64,000 bases of DNA. It comes from Albibeggiatoa sp964388965. Its GTDB lineage: Bacteria; Pseudomonadota; Gammaproteobacteria; Beggiatoales; Beggiatoaceae. This document shows positions 36,414 through 45,226 of this stretch, in pieces (positions within the stretch are counted from its first letter, which is position 1; the number at the start of each line of letters is the position of its first letter). Under the pieces are notes generated by a model. That model saw nothing but the letters and a program-made list of their open reading frames with translations, was not told the DNA's origin and did not search any database. The translations under genes were made by a program, and so were the position numbers. The stretch is from positions 13,547 through 77,546 of the forward strand of contig CAYMCP010000004.1 in NCBI GenBank assembly GCA_964388965.1. Direction: 5' to 3'.

Positions 36414-38459
36414 ATGTCCATAGAAATTATACTAGCATTGCTCTGTGCCGCAGGTGCAATTGTTTATGGTGCGCTATCGATTCGTTGGATTCTCAGCCAG
36501 TCAGCGGGGAACGAGCAAATGCAGGAAATCGCCGGCGCAATTCAAGAAGGCGCTAATGCCTATCTTAATCGTCAATATTCAGCTATAGCCATTGTTGGCG
36601 TTGTGATTACCATTGCCTTATATTTTGTTTTGGGTACGTTGACTGCGATTGGCTTTATAATTGGAGCGGTGTGTTCTGCGCTTGCAGGATATATCGGTAT
36701 GTATATTTCGGTTCGAGCTAATGTACGCACAGCGCAAGCAGCACATGATGGGATGAATGCAGCACTTGCGGTTGCGTTTCGTGGTGGTGCAATCACGGGT
36801 TTACTAGTCGTCGGTTTAGGCTTGCTTGGTGTCGCAGGCTATTACGCAATTTTACAAATGTTAAGCCCGGACGCGGTCGTGACTGATTTAGCACCACTAA
36901 TCGGTCTAGGTTTTGGTAGCTCTTTGATTTCTATTTTTGCTCGTCTTGGCGGCGGTATTTTTACCAAAGGCGCGGACGTAGGTGCTGATTTAGTCGGTAA
37001 AGTTGAGGCTGGTATTCCCGAAGACGACCCACGTAATCCCGCTGTCATTGCAGATAATGTTGGTGATAATGTTGGTGATTGTGCAGGTATGGCAGCAGAC
37101 TTATTTGAAACTTATGCAGTAACGATTATTGCGACAATGCTTATTGGTGCTTTAGCATTCCAAGCCACGCCTGAATTGGCTAACAAAGCTGTTTTACTTC
37201 CCTTAGTGTTGGGTGGTGTTTCTATCATTGCTTCGATTATCGGCACATTCTTCGTCAAAACCAATGATAATAAAATTATGTGGGCGTTATACAAGGGTCT
37301 AATTGTTTCAGGTGCGATTGCAGCTATTGCATTTTATCCAGTTATTTTGTGGATTATGGGTAGCGAAGCATTAATGATTGATGGTAAATCTGTCACAACG
37401 ATAAATTTATACTTTTCAGCATTAATTGGTTTAGCATTAACAGGTGCAATGGTCGTTATTACTGAATATTACACCTCAACTGAATACGCGCCAGTCAAAC
37501 ATATTGCTGCGGCTTCACAAACAGGTCATGCAACCAATATTATTGCAGGTCTAGGTGTCTCCATGAAAGCGACCGCAGCACCCGTTATTGCAGTTTGTTT
37601 AAGTATTTTTACCGCTTACGAGTTAGCAGGTTTATTCGGTATCGCTATTGCCGCAACTTCTATGCTATCAATGGCGGGCATTATCGTTGCCTTAGATGCT
37701 TATGGACCTATTACCGACAATGCAGGTGGTATAGCAGAAATGTCTGGATTAGATGAGAAAATTCGTGACATCACTGATCCATTGGACGCAGTTGGTAATA
37801 CAACTAAAGCAGTAACAAAAGGTTATGCAATTGGCTCTGCGGGTTTAGCGGCGTTAGTACTATTTGCTGATTTTGAGCATAAACTCGAATCTGCTGGTAT
37901 GCACATTTCATTTGAATTGACCGATCCAATGGTTATTATAGGTTTATTCATTGGTGGTATGATTCCATACGTGTTTGCTGCAATGGCTATGGAAGCGGTT
38001 GGACGTGCTGCTGGTAGTGTCGTTATTGAAGTGCGTCGCCAATTTAAAGAAATTGATGGAATTATGGAAGGAACTGCCAAACCAGATTATTCACGGGCTG
38101 TGGATATGCTGACTAAAGCGGCGATCCGAGAAATGATTATTCCTTCCCTATTACCCGTAATTATACCAGTGATTGTAGGTTTATTACTTGGTCCACAAGC
38201 GTTAGGTGGCATGTTAATGGGTACGATTGTAACAGGTTTATTCGTAGCGATTTCAATGACTGTTGGCGGTGGCGCGTGGGATAATGCGAAAAAATTTGTT
38301 GAAGATGGTTATCATGGTGGTAAATATTCAGAAGCGCATAAAGCAGCGGTAACGGGCGACACAGTGGGCGATCCGTACAAAGATACCGCAGGACCTGCAA
38401 TTAATCCGTTGATTAAAATTATCAATATCGTTGCATTATTAATCGTGCCATTGTTATAA
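36414..38459 (+). CDS. hppA: membrane-bound proton-pumping pyrophosphatase
   Basis: 681 residues, about 16 membrane helices. Couples hydrolysis of pyrophosphate to ion pumping. The catalytic loop has RNPAVIADNVGDNVGDCAG, preceded by GADVGADLVGKVE. The cation-specificity motif reads GNTTKAVTKG; the Lys is characteristic of potassium-independent proton pumps. A strong AAGGAGG precedes the ATG. In sulfur oxidisers this enzyme conserves energy from biosynthetic pyrophosphate. Confidence 0.96.
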   Translation: MSIEIILALLCAAGAIVYGALSIRWILSQSAGNEQMQEIAGAIQEGANAYLNRQYSAIAIVGVVITIALYFVLGTLTAIGFIIGAVCSALAGYIGMYISVRANVRTAQAAHDGMNAALAVAFRGGAITGLLVVGLGLLGVAGYYAILQMLSPDAVVTDLAPLIGLGFGSSLISIFARLGGGIFTKGADVGADLVGKVEAGIPEDDPRNPAVIADNVGDNVGDCAGMAADLFETYAVTIIATMLIGALAFQATPELANKAVLLPLVLGGVSIIASIIGTFFVKTNDNKIMWALYKGLIVSGAIAAIAFYPVILWIMGSEALMIDGKSVTTINLYFSALIGLALTGAMVVITEYYTSTEYAPVKHIAAASQTGHATNIIAGLGVSMKATAAPVIAVCLSIFTAYELAGLFGIAIAATSMLSMAGIIVALDAYGPITDNAGGIAEMSGLDEKIRDITDPLDAVGNTTKAVTKGYAIGSAGLAALVLFADFEHKLESAGMHISFELTDPMVIIGLFIGGMIPYVFAAMAMEAVGRAAGSVVIEVRRQFKEIDGIMEGTAKPDYSRAVDMLTKAAIREMIIPSLLPVIIPVIVGLLLGPQALGGMLMGTIVTGLFVAISMTVGGGAWDNAKKFVEDGYHGGKYSEAHKAAVTGDTVGDPYKDTAGPAINPLIKIINIVALLIVPLL

Positions 38460-38563
38460 AGTTTTTTTTAGGCACACGATGTTTTGAAACTTTCAAACTT
38501 CACAATAGAATAGAGATAAGGTTAGCCTTGTCTCGAAATCATCTTTACCAAAGGAGAACCTTT

Positions 38564-38740
38564 ATGCAATTAATGCTTGAATTGACGGATGAAGAAAAAG
38601 AGATACTCTTAGACTTATCTAAAAGTGAATTGTCTGAATTGCGTTTTGAAATTGCAGATACTGATCGTAAAAATTTCCGTGACATGTTGAAACGTAAGGA
38701 AGTTTTATTAAAACGGATTATTCAACAATTGGAAGAGTAA
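38564..38740 (+). CDS. small acidic helical protein downstream of hppA
   Basis: 58 residues. The start is fixed by AAGGAG 8 bp upstream of the ATG at 38564. The sequence (LELTDEEKEILLDL, then SELSELRFEIADTD and a basic helix) predicts a two-helix cytosolic protein. I recall similar small unnamed proteins in other proteobacteria but cannot name a family. It is followed at once by a terminator, so it ends the transcript or forms its own unit. Confidence 0.75.
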   Translation: MQLMLELTDEEKEILLDLSKSELSELRFEIADTDRKNFRDMLKRKEVLLKRIIQQLEE

Positions 38741-38748
38741 GACGCTAG

Positions 38749-38775
38749 TATATAAAATTGTTTTATATAGTTTTT
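38749..38775 (+). terminator. intrinsic terminator after the small gene
   Basis: Perfect 9-bp AT stem TATATAAAA/TTTTATATA with a 3-nt loop, followed by GTTTTT, starting 8 bp after the stop codon at 38740. Confidence 0.8.
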
Positions 38776-38860
38776 GTGTATATCTTGGTCCCTACGCGCC
38801 GGTGTGGGGATTTAAACGGAATAAAAAACTGCAAAATCAACAACTATCAGTAAAATGATT

Positions 38861-38897
38861 AGACTTGTTTCATGGAACTAAAGATAGTATTTTATAG
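38861..38897 (+). repeat. 36-bp dispersed repeat, copy 2
   Basis: Partner of 2260-2295. It ends by merging with the family A end TATAGAACTC. Confidence 0.6.
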
Positions 38898-39176
38898 AAC
38901 TCATTTGATATGTTTAGGCGTGACACAGTTAAAGTATTCCTCGTCCCAATGGTCTCCGTTGGGAGGCTGCAAGGACGCTCTGCGTCCTGATTTATTGTGA
39001 GTTGCTAATATAGCGTAAAATTTTCATCTGAACTGCGTCACGCCTAATGTTTAAAGTAAATGAATATTAATCTAAAGAGACAAGGTTTTGTAGTGACAAG
39101 ATATGCCTTGTTTCCACGATGTGAAAGAAAATATAATAATTTAACCTATTTACTAAGATTTCAAACCAATTCTATA
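38894..39176 (+). mobile_element. element family A copy interrupted by a family B element
   Basis: Begins with TATAGAACTCATTTGATATG and ends with the inverted TTTCAAACCAATTCTATA. Without the insert (38917-39046) and one target duplicate it is about the size of the intact copy at 48791-48940. No transposase is encoded, so it is a MITE-like, non-autonomous element. Confidence 0.85.
38917..39046 (+). mobile_element. element family B, 130 bp, nested in family A, with target duplication
   Basis: Terminal inverted repeats TAGGCGTGACRCAGTT (left AGGCGTGACACAG from 38917, with the preceding T shared; right the complement of TAGGCGTGACGCAGTT ending at 39046). Flanked by ATGTTT on both sides (38911-38916 and 39047-39052), a 5-6 bp target duplication. 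Contains hairpins CCCAA..TTGGG and AGGACGC/GCGTCCT. Confidence 0.88.
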
Positions 39177-39733
39177 CATACTGGCAACCAATCCTAAATA
39201 TTCCAGTTGCTTACTTTCATACTGAATCGTTTTCTCTTTCCATTTCTAATCACCACTATGTGATAAATATCATTTATTCCCCCCTAATTGGATACGGAAT
39301 GTCGAATTTAATACACTTTCTTACAAAAAAATTTTCCCACTACAAGATAACAATTGTTAGGTTTAATTGATAATATGTTAGATATTTCTAATATTGAAAC
39401 TGGTAAAATATCTTCAAAATATTGAAACCATAACTTATCTAAGACACCTTAAACGTGACCTAATTCAACGTTTTGGTTTTAATATGATTTCATTTCGTAA
39501 ATTAATTGCTATTGTTGAAAAACTCACAAAATAGAAGGAAAAAAGATAGCAAAAAATAATGAAATGTGATGAGAGTGCAAATGTAGTTCAGAGATTCGGA
39601 CGGTATTTATAAAATTGTCCCGTGAGCCTTAGCAGGTTACGCCCAGAGTTGAAATTGTTCAAGTTTGCATCAGCTAAAACGTCTAACATATTTTGTTAGA
39701 TTTCATTAACTAAAATGTAATAGGAATATTATT
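39177..39733. other. 550-bp intergenic region upstream of the aminotransferase
   Basis: No gene of useful length. A perfect hairpin TCTAACA-TATTT-TGTTAGA (39682-39700) lies about 33 bp before the start codon and could be an operator or leader structure. A short frame around 39450-39530 (LKRDLIQRFGFNMISFRKLI) may be a gene remnant, unrecognised. Confidence 0.4.
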
Positions 39734-40915
39734 GTGGAAGTACAATTATCTGACCGTGTACAAGCTGTTAAACCATCTCCTACCTTAGCTGTAACGACTC
39801 GTGCGGCCGAAATGCGAGCTGCAGGACATGACATCATTGGTTTAGGTGCGGGTGAGCCTGATTTTGACACACCTCAACACATTAAGGACGCTGCGGTTGA
39901 AGCATTAAATAAAGGTTTCACCAAATACACGCCAGTAGATGGTACGGTAACATTAAAACAAGCTATCATTGATAAGTTTAAACGTGAAAATGGTTTTGAA
40001 TACGGGAACAAACAAATTTTAGTATCTTGTGGCGGAAAACATAGTTTTTTCAATTTAGCCCAAGCTCTATTAAATCCCGGTGATGAAGTGATTATTCCCG
40101 CACCTTATTGGGTTTCTTATCCAGACATGACCTTATTAGCGGGAGGAAAACCTGTAATTGTAGAAGCAGGTATTGAACAAAAATTTAAAATAACGTCCGA
40201 ACAACTGGATGCTGCAATTACTGACAAAACACGCTTATTCGTCATCAACAGCCCATCAAATCCATCTGGCGTACACTACACCGACGATGAGTTAAAAGCG
40301 TTAGGTATGGTATTATTAAAATATCCACACGTTTTAGTCGCAACGGATGATATGTACGAGCACATTTTATGGAATGGTTCGCCATTTAAAAATATCTTGA
40401 ATATCTGTCCCGACTTATACGATCAAACAATCGTACTAAACGGCGTATCTAAAGCTTATGCAATGACAGGTTGGCGGATTGGGTACGCGGCGGGTCCTGA
40501 AAAATTAATTCAGTCCATGAAAAAAATTCAATCACAAAGCACTTCTAATCCAACATCAATTGCTCAATACGGTGCTGAAATGGCACTGAATGGCGATCAA
40601 TCGTTTATTAAAGGCATGGTTGATATTTTTAAACAACGTCATGACTTTGTATTAGCTGAATTGTTAAAAATTGACGGTGTGGAATGTACTGCAAGTGACG
40701 GCACGTTTTACATTTTTCCAAGTTTCCAAAAAATCATGGATCGCATGGATATAAATACAGACATTGCGTTTAGTGAAATGTTGATTGAAAAAGCAGGTAT
40801 CGCGTTAGTGCCGGGTTCAGCATTTGGTTTAGCAGGTTATGGTCGTATTTCATTTGCTACCAGTATGGAAAACTTAGAAAAAGCGATGCAACGTTTACAT
40901 AACGCATTGAAATAA
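39734..40915 (+). CDS. class I/II pyridoxal-phosphate aminotransferase, aspartate aminotransferase type
   Basis: 393 residues. The cofactor lysine is Lys240 in NGVSKAYAMTGWRIG. N-terminal LGAGEPDFDTP, NSPSNPSG and YEHILW are typical of the Ib-type aspartate (or aspartate/prephenate) aminotransferases. The start is GTG with AGGA 8 bp upstream. It makes aspartate/glutamate from 2-oxo acids in the cytoplasm. It is separated from mrdA by about 95 bp. Confidence 0.9.
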   Translation: MEVQLSDRVQAVKPSPTLAVTTRAAEMRAAGHDIIGLGAGEPDFDTPQHIKDAAVEALNKGFTKYTPVDGTVTLKQAIIDKFKRENGFEYGNKQILVSCGGKHSFFNLAQALLNPGDEVIIPAPYWVSYPDMTLLAGGKPVIVEAGIEQKFKITSEQLDAAITDKTRLFVINSPSNPSGVHYTDDELKALGMVLLKYPHVLVATDDMYEHILWNGSPFKNILNICPDLYDQTIVLNGVSKAYAMTGWRIGYAAGPEKLIQSMKKIQSQSTSNPTSIAQYGAEMALNGDQSFIKGMVDIFKQRHDFVLAELLKIDGVECTASDGTFYIFPSFQKIMDRMDINTDIAFSEMLIEKAGIALVPGSAFGLAGYGRISFATSMENLEKAMQRLHNALK

Positions 40916-41011
40916 ATCAATAATAGTACGATAAGTTATAAAGGTGTGCCATGCACTTTTAATTTTATGGTGTATGGCTGCGCTTGGCAACGAACGGTGA
41001 ATAAATAATCT

Positions 41012-42889
41012 ATGACTGGTTTCATCCTTAAAAACGCTAAATTAGAAAAAAAACTATTTTTCAACCGTATCATCATGGCTTGGCTCGTTATTATGCTGTG
41101 TTTTATGCTTATTGTCTCACGATTAATTTATCTACAAGTCATTAAACATCAAGCATATATCACTATGTCCGAAGAAAATCGGATTAAAGTATTACCACTC
41201 CCACCACAGCGCGGCATGATTTATGACCGTAACGGCGTGGAATTGGCGCGTAATGAAATTTCTTACAGTTTAGAAGTTGTCCCAGCAAAAATAGATAATA
41301 TACAGGAAACTTTAGATAATTTAAGACAACTTATTGATATTAAGGATGAAGATATAGAACTTTTTCACAAATTACGTCACCAAAAACGCCGCTTTGAGCC
41401 AGTACCATTGCGCTTTAATCTTACCGAACGTGAACAAAATCTTTTTGCAGTAAAACGCTATTTATTTCCTGGTGTACACATTCAATCAAATTGGAGTCGT
41501 GTCTATCCTAAAGGCGCGACAGGTGTACATATTATTGGTTATGTAGGACGAATTAATGAACGTGAATTAGAGTATTTAGACCCCTACGAATATATGGGTA
41601 CAAACTATGTTGGTAAAATTGGCGTGGAAAAATTCTATGAAAATGAATTACATGGAAAAGTCGGCACACAAAAAGTAGAAGTTAATGTGCAAGGACGTAT
41701 TTTGCGTGTTTTAGAACGCACTCCGCCAGTACGTGGTATGGATTTATACCTTAATGTTGATATGGCATTCCAAAATTATATCGAAAATTTAGTCAAAAAA
41801 GAGCGTGCTTCCATTGTGGCGATTGAGCCAAAAACCGGTGCAGTTTTAGCGTTAGTCAGTATGCCATATTACGATCCCAATTTATTTGTGAATGGTATTA
41901 GTTACAAAACCTATGGTGAATTGCGTGATTCGCCCAATCGACCTTTATTTAATCGTGCGATTCGTGGTCAATATCCACCTGGCTCAACTATCAAACCTTT
42001 TGTTGGTTTAGCAGGTCTGGATTATGGTATACGCACTGAGTATAGTACAACTTGGTGTCCGGGCTGGTATCGTTTAAAAGATCATCCACATAAATACCGC
42101 GATTGGAAACGTAGCGGACACGGTCACATGAATTTACATCATGCAATAGAACAATCTTGCGATGTATATTTTTATGATTTAGCAAATGACTTAGGCATTG
42201 ATAGACTGCATAACTTTATGAATCGCTTTGGTTTTGGTGATAAAACAGGTATTGACGTGTATAGCGAAGTGAGTGGTTTAATGCCATCACGAGAATGGAA
42301 GTTACAAGCACGTAAAAAAATGTGGTATCCGGGTGAAACGCTGATTACTGGAATTGGGCAGGGATTTATGTTATCTACACCCATACAACTTGCCTCTGCT
42401 ACCGCTACTTTAGCTATGAAAGGTAAGTTTCATCAACCAAGAGTCGCTTTTGCCCTAGATGACGCAACGACTGGGGAAATTCATATCATTAGAGGTGAGC
42501 GTCAAGCTGATGTAACATTGAAAAAACAGGAATATTGGGATATGGTCATCAAATCTATGGAGGCGGTAATTTATGGACGTTTGGGTACGGCGCGAAAAGT
42601 AGGCATAGGTTCAAATTATCATTTCGCTGGTAAAACGGGGACTGCACAAGTTTTCACCATCAAACAGGACGAGCGTTACGATGCAAAAAAATTAGACAAA
42701 CGTTTACATGATCATGCGTTATTTGTCTCATTCGCGCCAGTTGACGATCCACAAATTGCAGTTGCGGTAATTATTGAAAACGGTGGTAGTGGCAGTAAAA
42801 CCGCAGCACCGATTGCAAAAAAAGTGATGGATTACTATTTGGCTAAAAATGCTAACATTCCATTACCAAAAAAAAGACGTAGACGTTAA
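41012..42889 (+). CDS. mrdA: penicillin-binding protein 2
   Basis: Peptidoglycan transpeptidase of the elongasome, 625 residues. N-terminal membrane anchor (about 20-42), pedestal domain with RGMIYDRNG, and transpeptidase domain with Ser325-x-x-Lys328 in PPGSTIKPF, SCD, and KTGT near residue 545. The basic C-terminal tail KKRRRR is notable. The usual partners mreBCD and rodA are not adjacent. Confidence 0.95.
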   Translation: MTGFILKNAKLEKKLFFNRIIMAWLVIMLCFMLIVSRLIYLQVIKHQAYITMSEENRIKVLPLPPQRGMIYDRNGVELARNEISYSLEVVPAKIDNIQETLDNLRQLIDIKDEDIELFHKLRHQKRRFEPVPLRFNLTEREQNLFAVKRYLFPGVHIQSNWSRVYPKGATGVHIIGYVGRINERELEYLDPYEYMGTNYVGKIGVEKFYENELHGKVGTQKVEVNVQGRILRVLERTPPVRGMDLYLNVDMAFQNYIENLVKKERASIVAIEPKTGAVLALVSMPYYDPNLFVNGISYKTYGELRDSPNRPLFNRAIRGQYPPGSTIKPFVGLAGLDYGIRTEYSTTWCPGWYRLKDHPHKYRDWKRSGHGHMNLHHAIEQSCDVYFYDLANDLGIDRLHNFMNRFGFGDKTGIDVYSEVSGLMPSREWKLQARKKMWYPGETLITGIGQGFMLSTPIQLASATATLAMKGKFHQPRVAFALDDATTGEIHIIRGERQADVTLKKQEYWDMVIKSMEAVIYGRLGTARKVGIGSNYHFAGKTGTAQVFTIKQDERYDAKKLDKRLHDHALFVSFAPVDDPQIAVAVIIENGGSGSKTAAPIAKKVMDYYLAKNANIPLPKKRRRR

Positions 42890-42981
42890 TAATCGTATCA
42901 AAGTAGTCATTTCTTACAAGTCGTGTCGAGATGATACAATAAGCACAAAGCACACATAATCATAAAATTTAAAGGCTAGTC

Positions 42982-44172
42982 ATGTTAGGATTTACGCAAA
43001 AACCAACCAATCCAGAGGTAAACCAAACCGCTGAACAAGAGGGTGGTGAACACCAGTCAACTGAAACAAACAAATCTAACTTTTGGGGTTTTGGATTAAA
43101 AAAATCTGATTCAACGGCACAAGAATCGGTACAGGAAGAAAAATCAACAAAAGTCTTTGGCTTTAAAATTGGTGGGCAAACGGAGGAGAGGAAAAAAACC
43201 AAAGAATCGAGAACTGAAGAGTCAAAAGTCAGTTTTTTCCAACGTTTAAAACAGGGTTTAAGTCGTACTCGTGAAAGTTTTACTTCAAATTTAGCAAGTT
43301 TATTTGCTGAAAAGAAAGCAATTGACGATGAGCTATTGGAAGAAATTGAAACTTTATTACTAACGTCGGACGCTGGTATTGAGGCAACCCAATTAATCAT
43401 GAATGATTTACAAAAGCGTGTCACCAAAGATCAATTAAAAGAAAGTGGCGAATTGTATCAAGCACTCAAGGAAAATATGCAAAATTTGTTAGAACTTGTT
43501 GAACAACCGCTTGAAATTTCAGAAGATTCAAATGCACCTTATGTAATTTTAATGATTGGGATGAATGGTGCGGGTAAAACAACGACGATTGGCAAATTAG
43601 CTAAACGTTTTCAAAGTCAAGGTAAGTCTGTGATGTTAGCAGCAGGTGATACTTTCCGCGCCGCTGCGGTGGAACAGTTGGGAGTGTGGGGGGAGCGCAA
43701 TAATGTTCTCGTTGTAGCACAACACGACAAAGCCGATTCAGCCGCCGTGATCTTCGATGCGTTACAATCTGCACAAGCTAAAAATATAGATGTATTAATC
43801 GCTGATACTGCTGGGCGTTTGCATACGCAAGCTCATCTTATGGAGGAGTTAAAAAAGATTAAACGTGTTATGACTCGTTTGGATGAAAATGCACCGCATG
43901 AGGTGATGTTAGTATTAGACGCAACGATTGGTCAAAATGCGTTGATGCAGGCGAAACAGTTTCATCAAGCGATTGGTATTACAGGGATTAATATTACTAA
44001 ATTGGATGGGACAGCGAAAGGAGGGATTGTTTTTGCTGTTGCGCATCAACTGGGTTTACCAATTCGTTTTATTGGAGTTGGTGAGAAAATTGACGATTTA
44101 CGAGTATTTAATGCACAACAGTTTGTTGAAGCATTGTTGACAACGACACAAGAGGATAATCATGATGAATAA
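42982..44172 (+). CDS. ftsY: signal recognition particle receptor FtsY
   Basis: 396 residues. An acidic, Glu/Ser/Thr/Lys-rich A region (1-80) is followed by the NG domain. The GTPase motifs are GMNGAGKTT (193-201), DTFRAAAVEQL, DTAGRLH and TKLDGTAKGG. Delivers ribosome-nascent chains to SecYEG with Ffh. ftsE/ftsX do not follow; instead a repeat-containing lipoprotein gene starts within its last 11 bp. Confidence 0.95.
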   Translation: MLGFTQKPTNPEVNQTAEQEGGEHQSTETNKSNFWGFGLKKSDSTAQESVQEEKSTKVFGFKIGGQTEERKKTKESRTEESKVSFFQRLKQGLSRTRESFTSNLASLFAEKKAIDDELLEEIETLLLTSDAGIEATQLIMNDLQKRVTKDQLKESGELYQALKENMQNLLELVEQPLEISEDSNAPYVILMIGMNGAGKTTTIGKLAKRFQSQGKSVMLAAGDTFRAAAVEQLGVWGERNNVLVVAQHDKADSAAVIFDALQSAQAKNIDVLIADTAGRLHTQAHLMEELKKIKRVMTRLDENAPHEVMLVLDATIGQNALMQAKQFHQAIGITGINITKLDGTAKGGIVFAVAHQLGLPIRFIGVGEKIDDLRVFNAQQFVEALLTTTQEDNHDE

Positions 44173-44986
44173 GCAATTTCATGGTTGGATGTTATTTGTT
44201 ATTTTATTGCTGGTAGGCTGTTCGCAGCAGGGTGAAAAAGCAACAAATGAAGTCCACGTTATCGAAACACCGACATCAAGACCTGAGATTGTTGAACCTG
44301 TTGATAAACCAGTATCGCCTGTTGAACAAGAAGTAATCGAATCTGACATTGATGAATCGCAGGAAACCGTCGAATCTGACATTGACGAATCACAGGAAAC
44401 CGTCGAATCCGACATTGACGAATCGCAGGAAACCGTCGAATCTGACATTGACGAATCGCAGGAAACCGTTGAATCTAACATTGACGAATCGCAGGAAACC
44501 GTCGAATCCGACATTGACGAATCGCAGGAAACCATCGAATCCGACATTGACGAATCACAGGAAATCATTGAAACTGAAGTAATCGAAGTGACAGATGATG
44601 TTATCCCTAATTATCCGCGTTTTCTGATTAAAGTTATTCATAATGACTTGTTTGCGCCAAATAAATTAATTTCGCTTGGCATTGAAATTACGAATTCTTT
44701 AGATAAAGATATTGAACATTTTGATGGACACGTCATTATTTACGACAATCAAAATAATTTACTAGGCAGTTTAGACTTTGTAGATAACAATATTTTAAAA
44801 TTAAATTTTTTCCGACATCGCTATTATTTGCAACCTCAACAAACCAAAGTATGGGGTTTAGGTGTGCGAGAAGAAGATATGTATACGTTTTATCATGGTT
44901 TACTCGACAAACGTGCGAGCCAACTAAAAGCGGAATTTATTGTTACGTTAATTAAATATACTGATGGCACACGAGATATTTTTTGA
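44162..44986 (+). CDS. lipoprotein with 11-residue acidic tandem repeats
   Basis: 274 residues. Lipobox LLVGC (lipid-attached Cys20), then a Pro/Glu-rich linker and seven copies of ESDIDESQETV (about residues 60-136). A globular beta-rich C-terminal domain (about 150-274) has no recognised family. The repeats are very acidic and may act as a spacer reaching through the periplasm or outward. It overlaps ftsY by 11 bp, so translation is coupled. The repeat count is likely variable between strains. Confidence 0.8.
   Translation: MMNKQFHGWMLFVILLLVGCSQQGEKATNEVHVIETPTSRPEIVEPVDKPVSPVEQEVIESDIDESQETVESDIDESQETVESDIDESQETVESDIDESQETVESNIDESQETVESDIDESQETIESDIDESQEIIETEVIEVTDDVIPNYPRFLIKVIHNDLFAPNKLISLGIEITNSLDKDIEHFDGHVIIYDNQNNLLGSLDFVDNNILKLNFFRHRYYLQPQQTKVWGLGVREEDMYTFYHGLLDKRASQLKAEFIVTLIKYTDGTRDIF
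44339..44569 (+). repeat. 33-bp tandem repeat, 7 copies, in-frame
   Basis: Seven near-identical 33-bp units (GAATC(T/C)GACATTGACGAATC and the following 13 bases), each encoding 11 residues. Differences are mostly silent or conservative; one unit has AAC for GAC, and the last two vary at the end. All three frames and the complement stay open across it, producing false overlapping frames. Confidence 0.97.
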
Positions 44987-45226
44987 GACAACTTGAAATA
45001 TTTGCGCGAGTAAATTTAATTTCTTATATTACAAGCACTTAGCGAAACTCAGCAAAAACGCTATAACCAATTGTTTTTACTAAAATTTTAGCGTAATTAT
45101 AGCTATCTCGTGCAAAGGTTTCAAATTGATAGGTTTCACGACCTATTTAACTTTAACACTTGATTTTGTGCCCTAAAACAGGTTAAATGCGTAGCGTAAA
45201 TACCACCACCTTTAGGAGAATGATTT

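Noticed and set aside
39590..39660. Possible riboswitch upstream of the aminotransferase
   Set aside because: I compared it mentally with cobalamin, glycine, TPP and SAM consensus cores and found no match; only a simple hairpin is supportable.
44339..44569. Possible CRISPR array
   Set aside because: Units are contiguous 33-bp tandem repeats without unique spacers and are in-frame coding sequence; no cas genes are present.
44179..44582. Long overlapping frames on both strands across the 33-bp repeats
   Set aside because: They arise because a 33-bp unit without stop codons stays open in several frames; they lack ribosome-binding sites, and the lipoprotein frame has a signal peptide and a non-repetitive domain.
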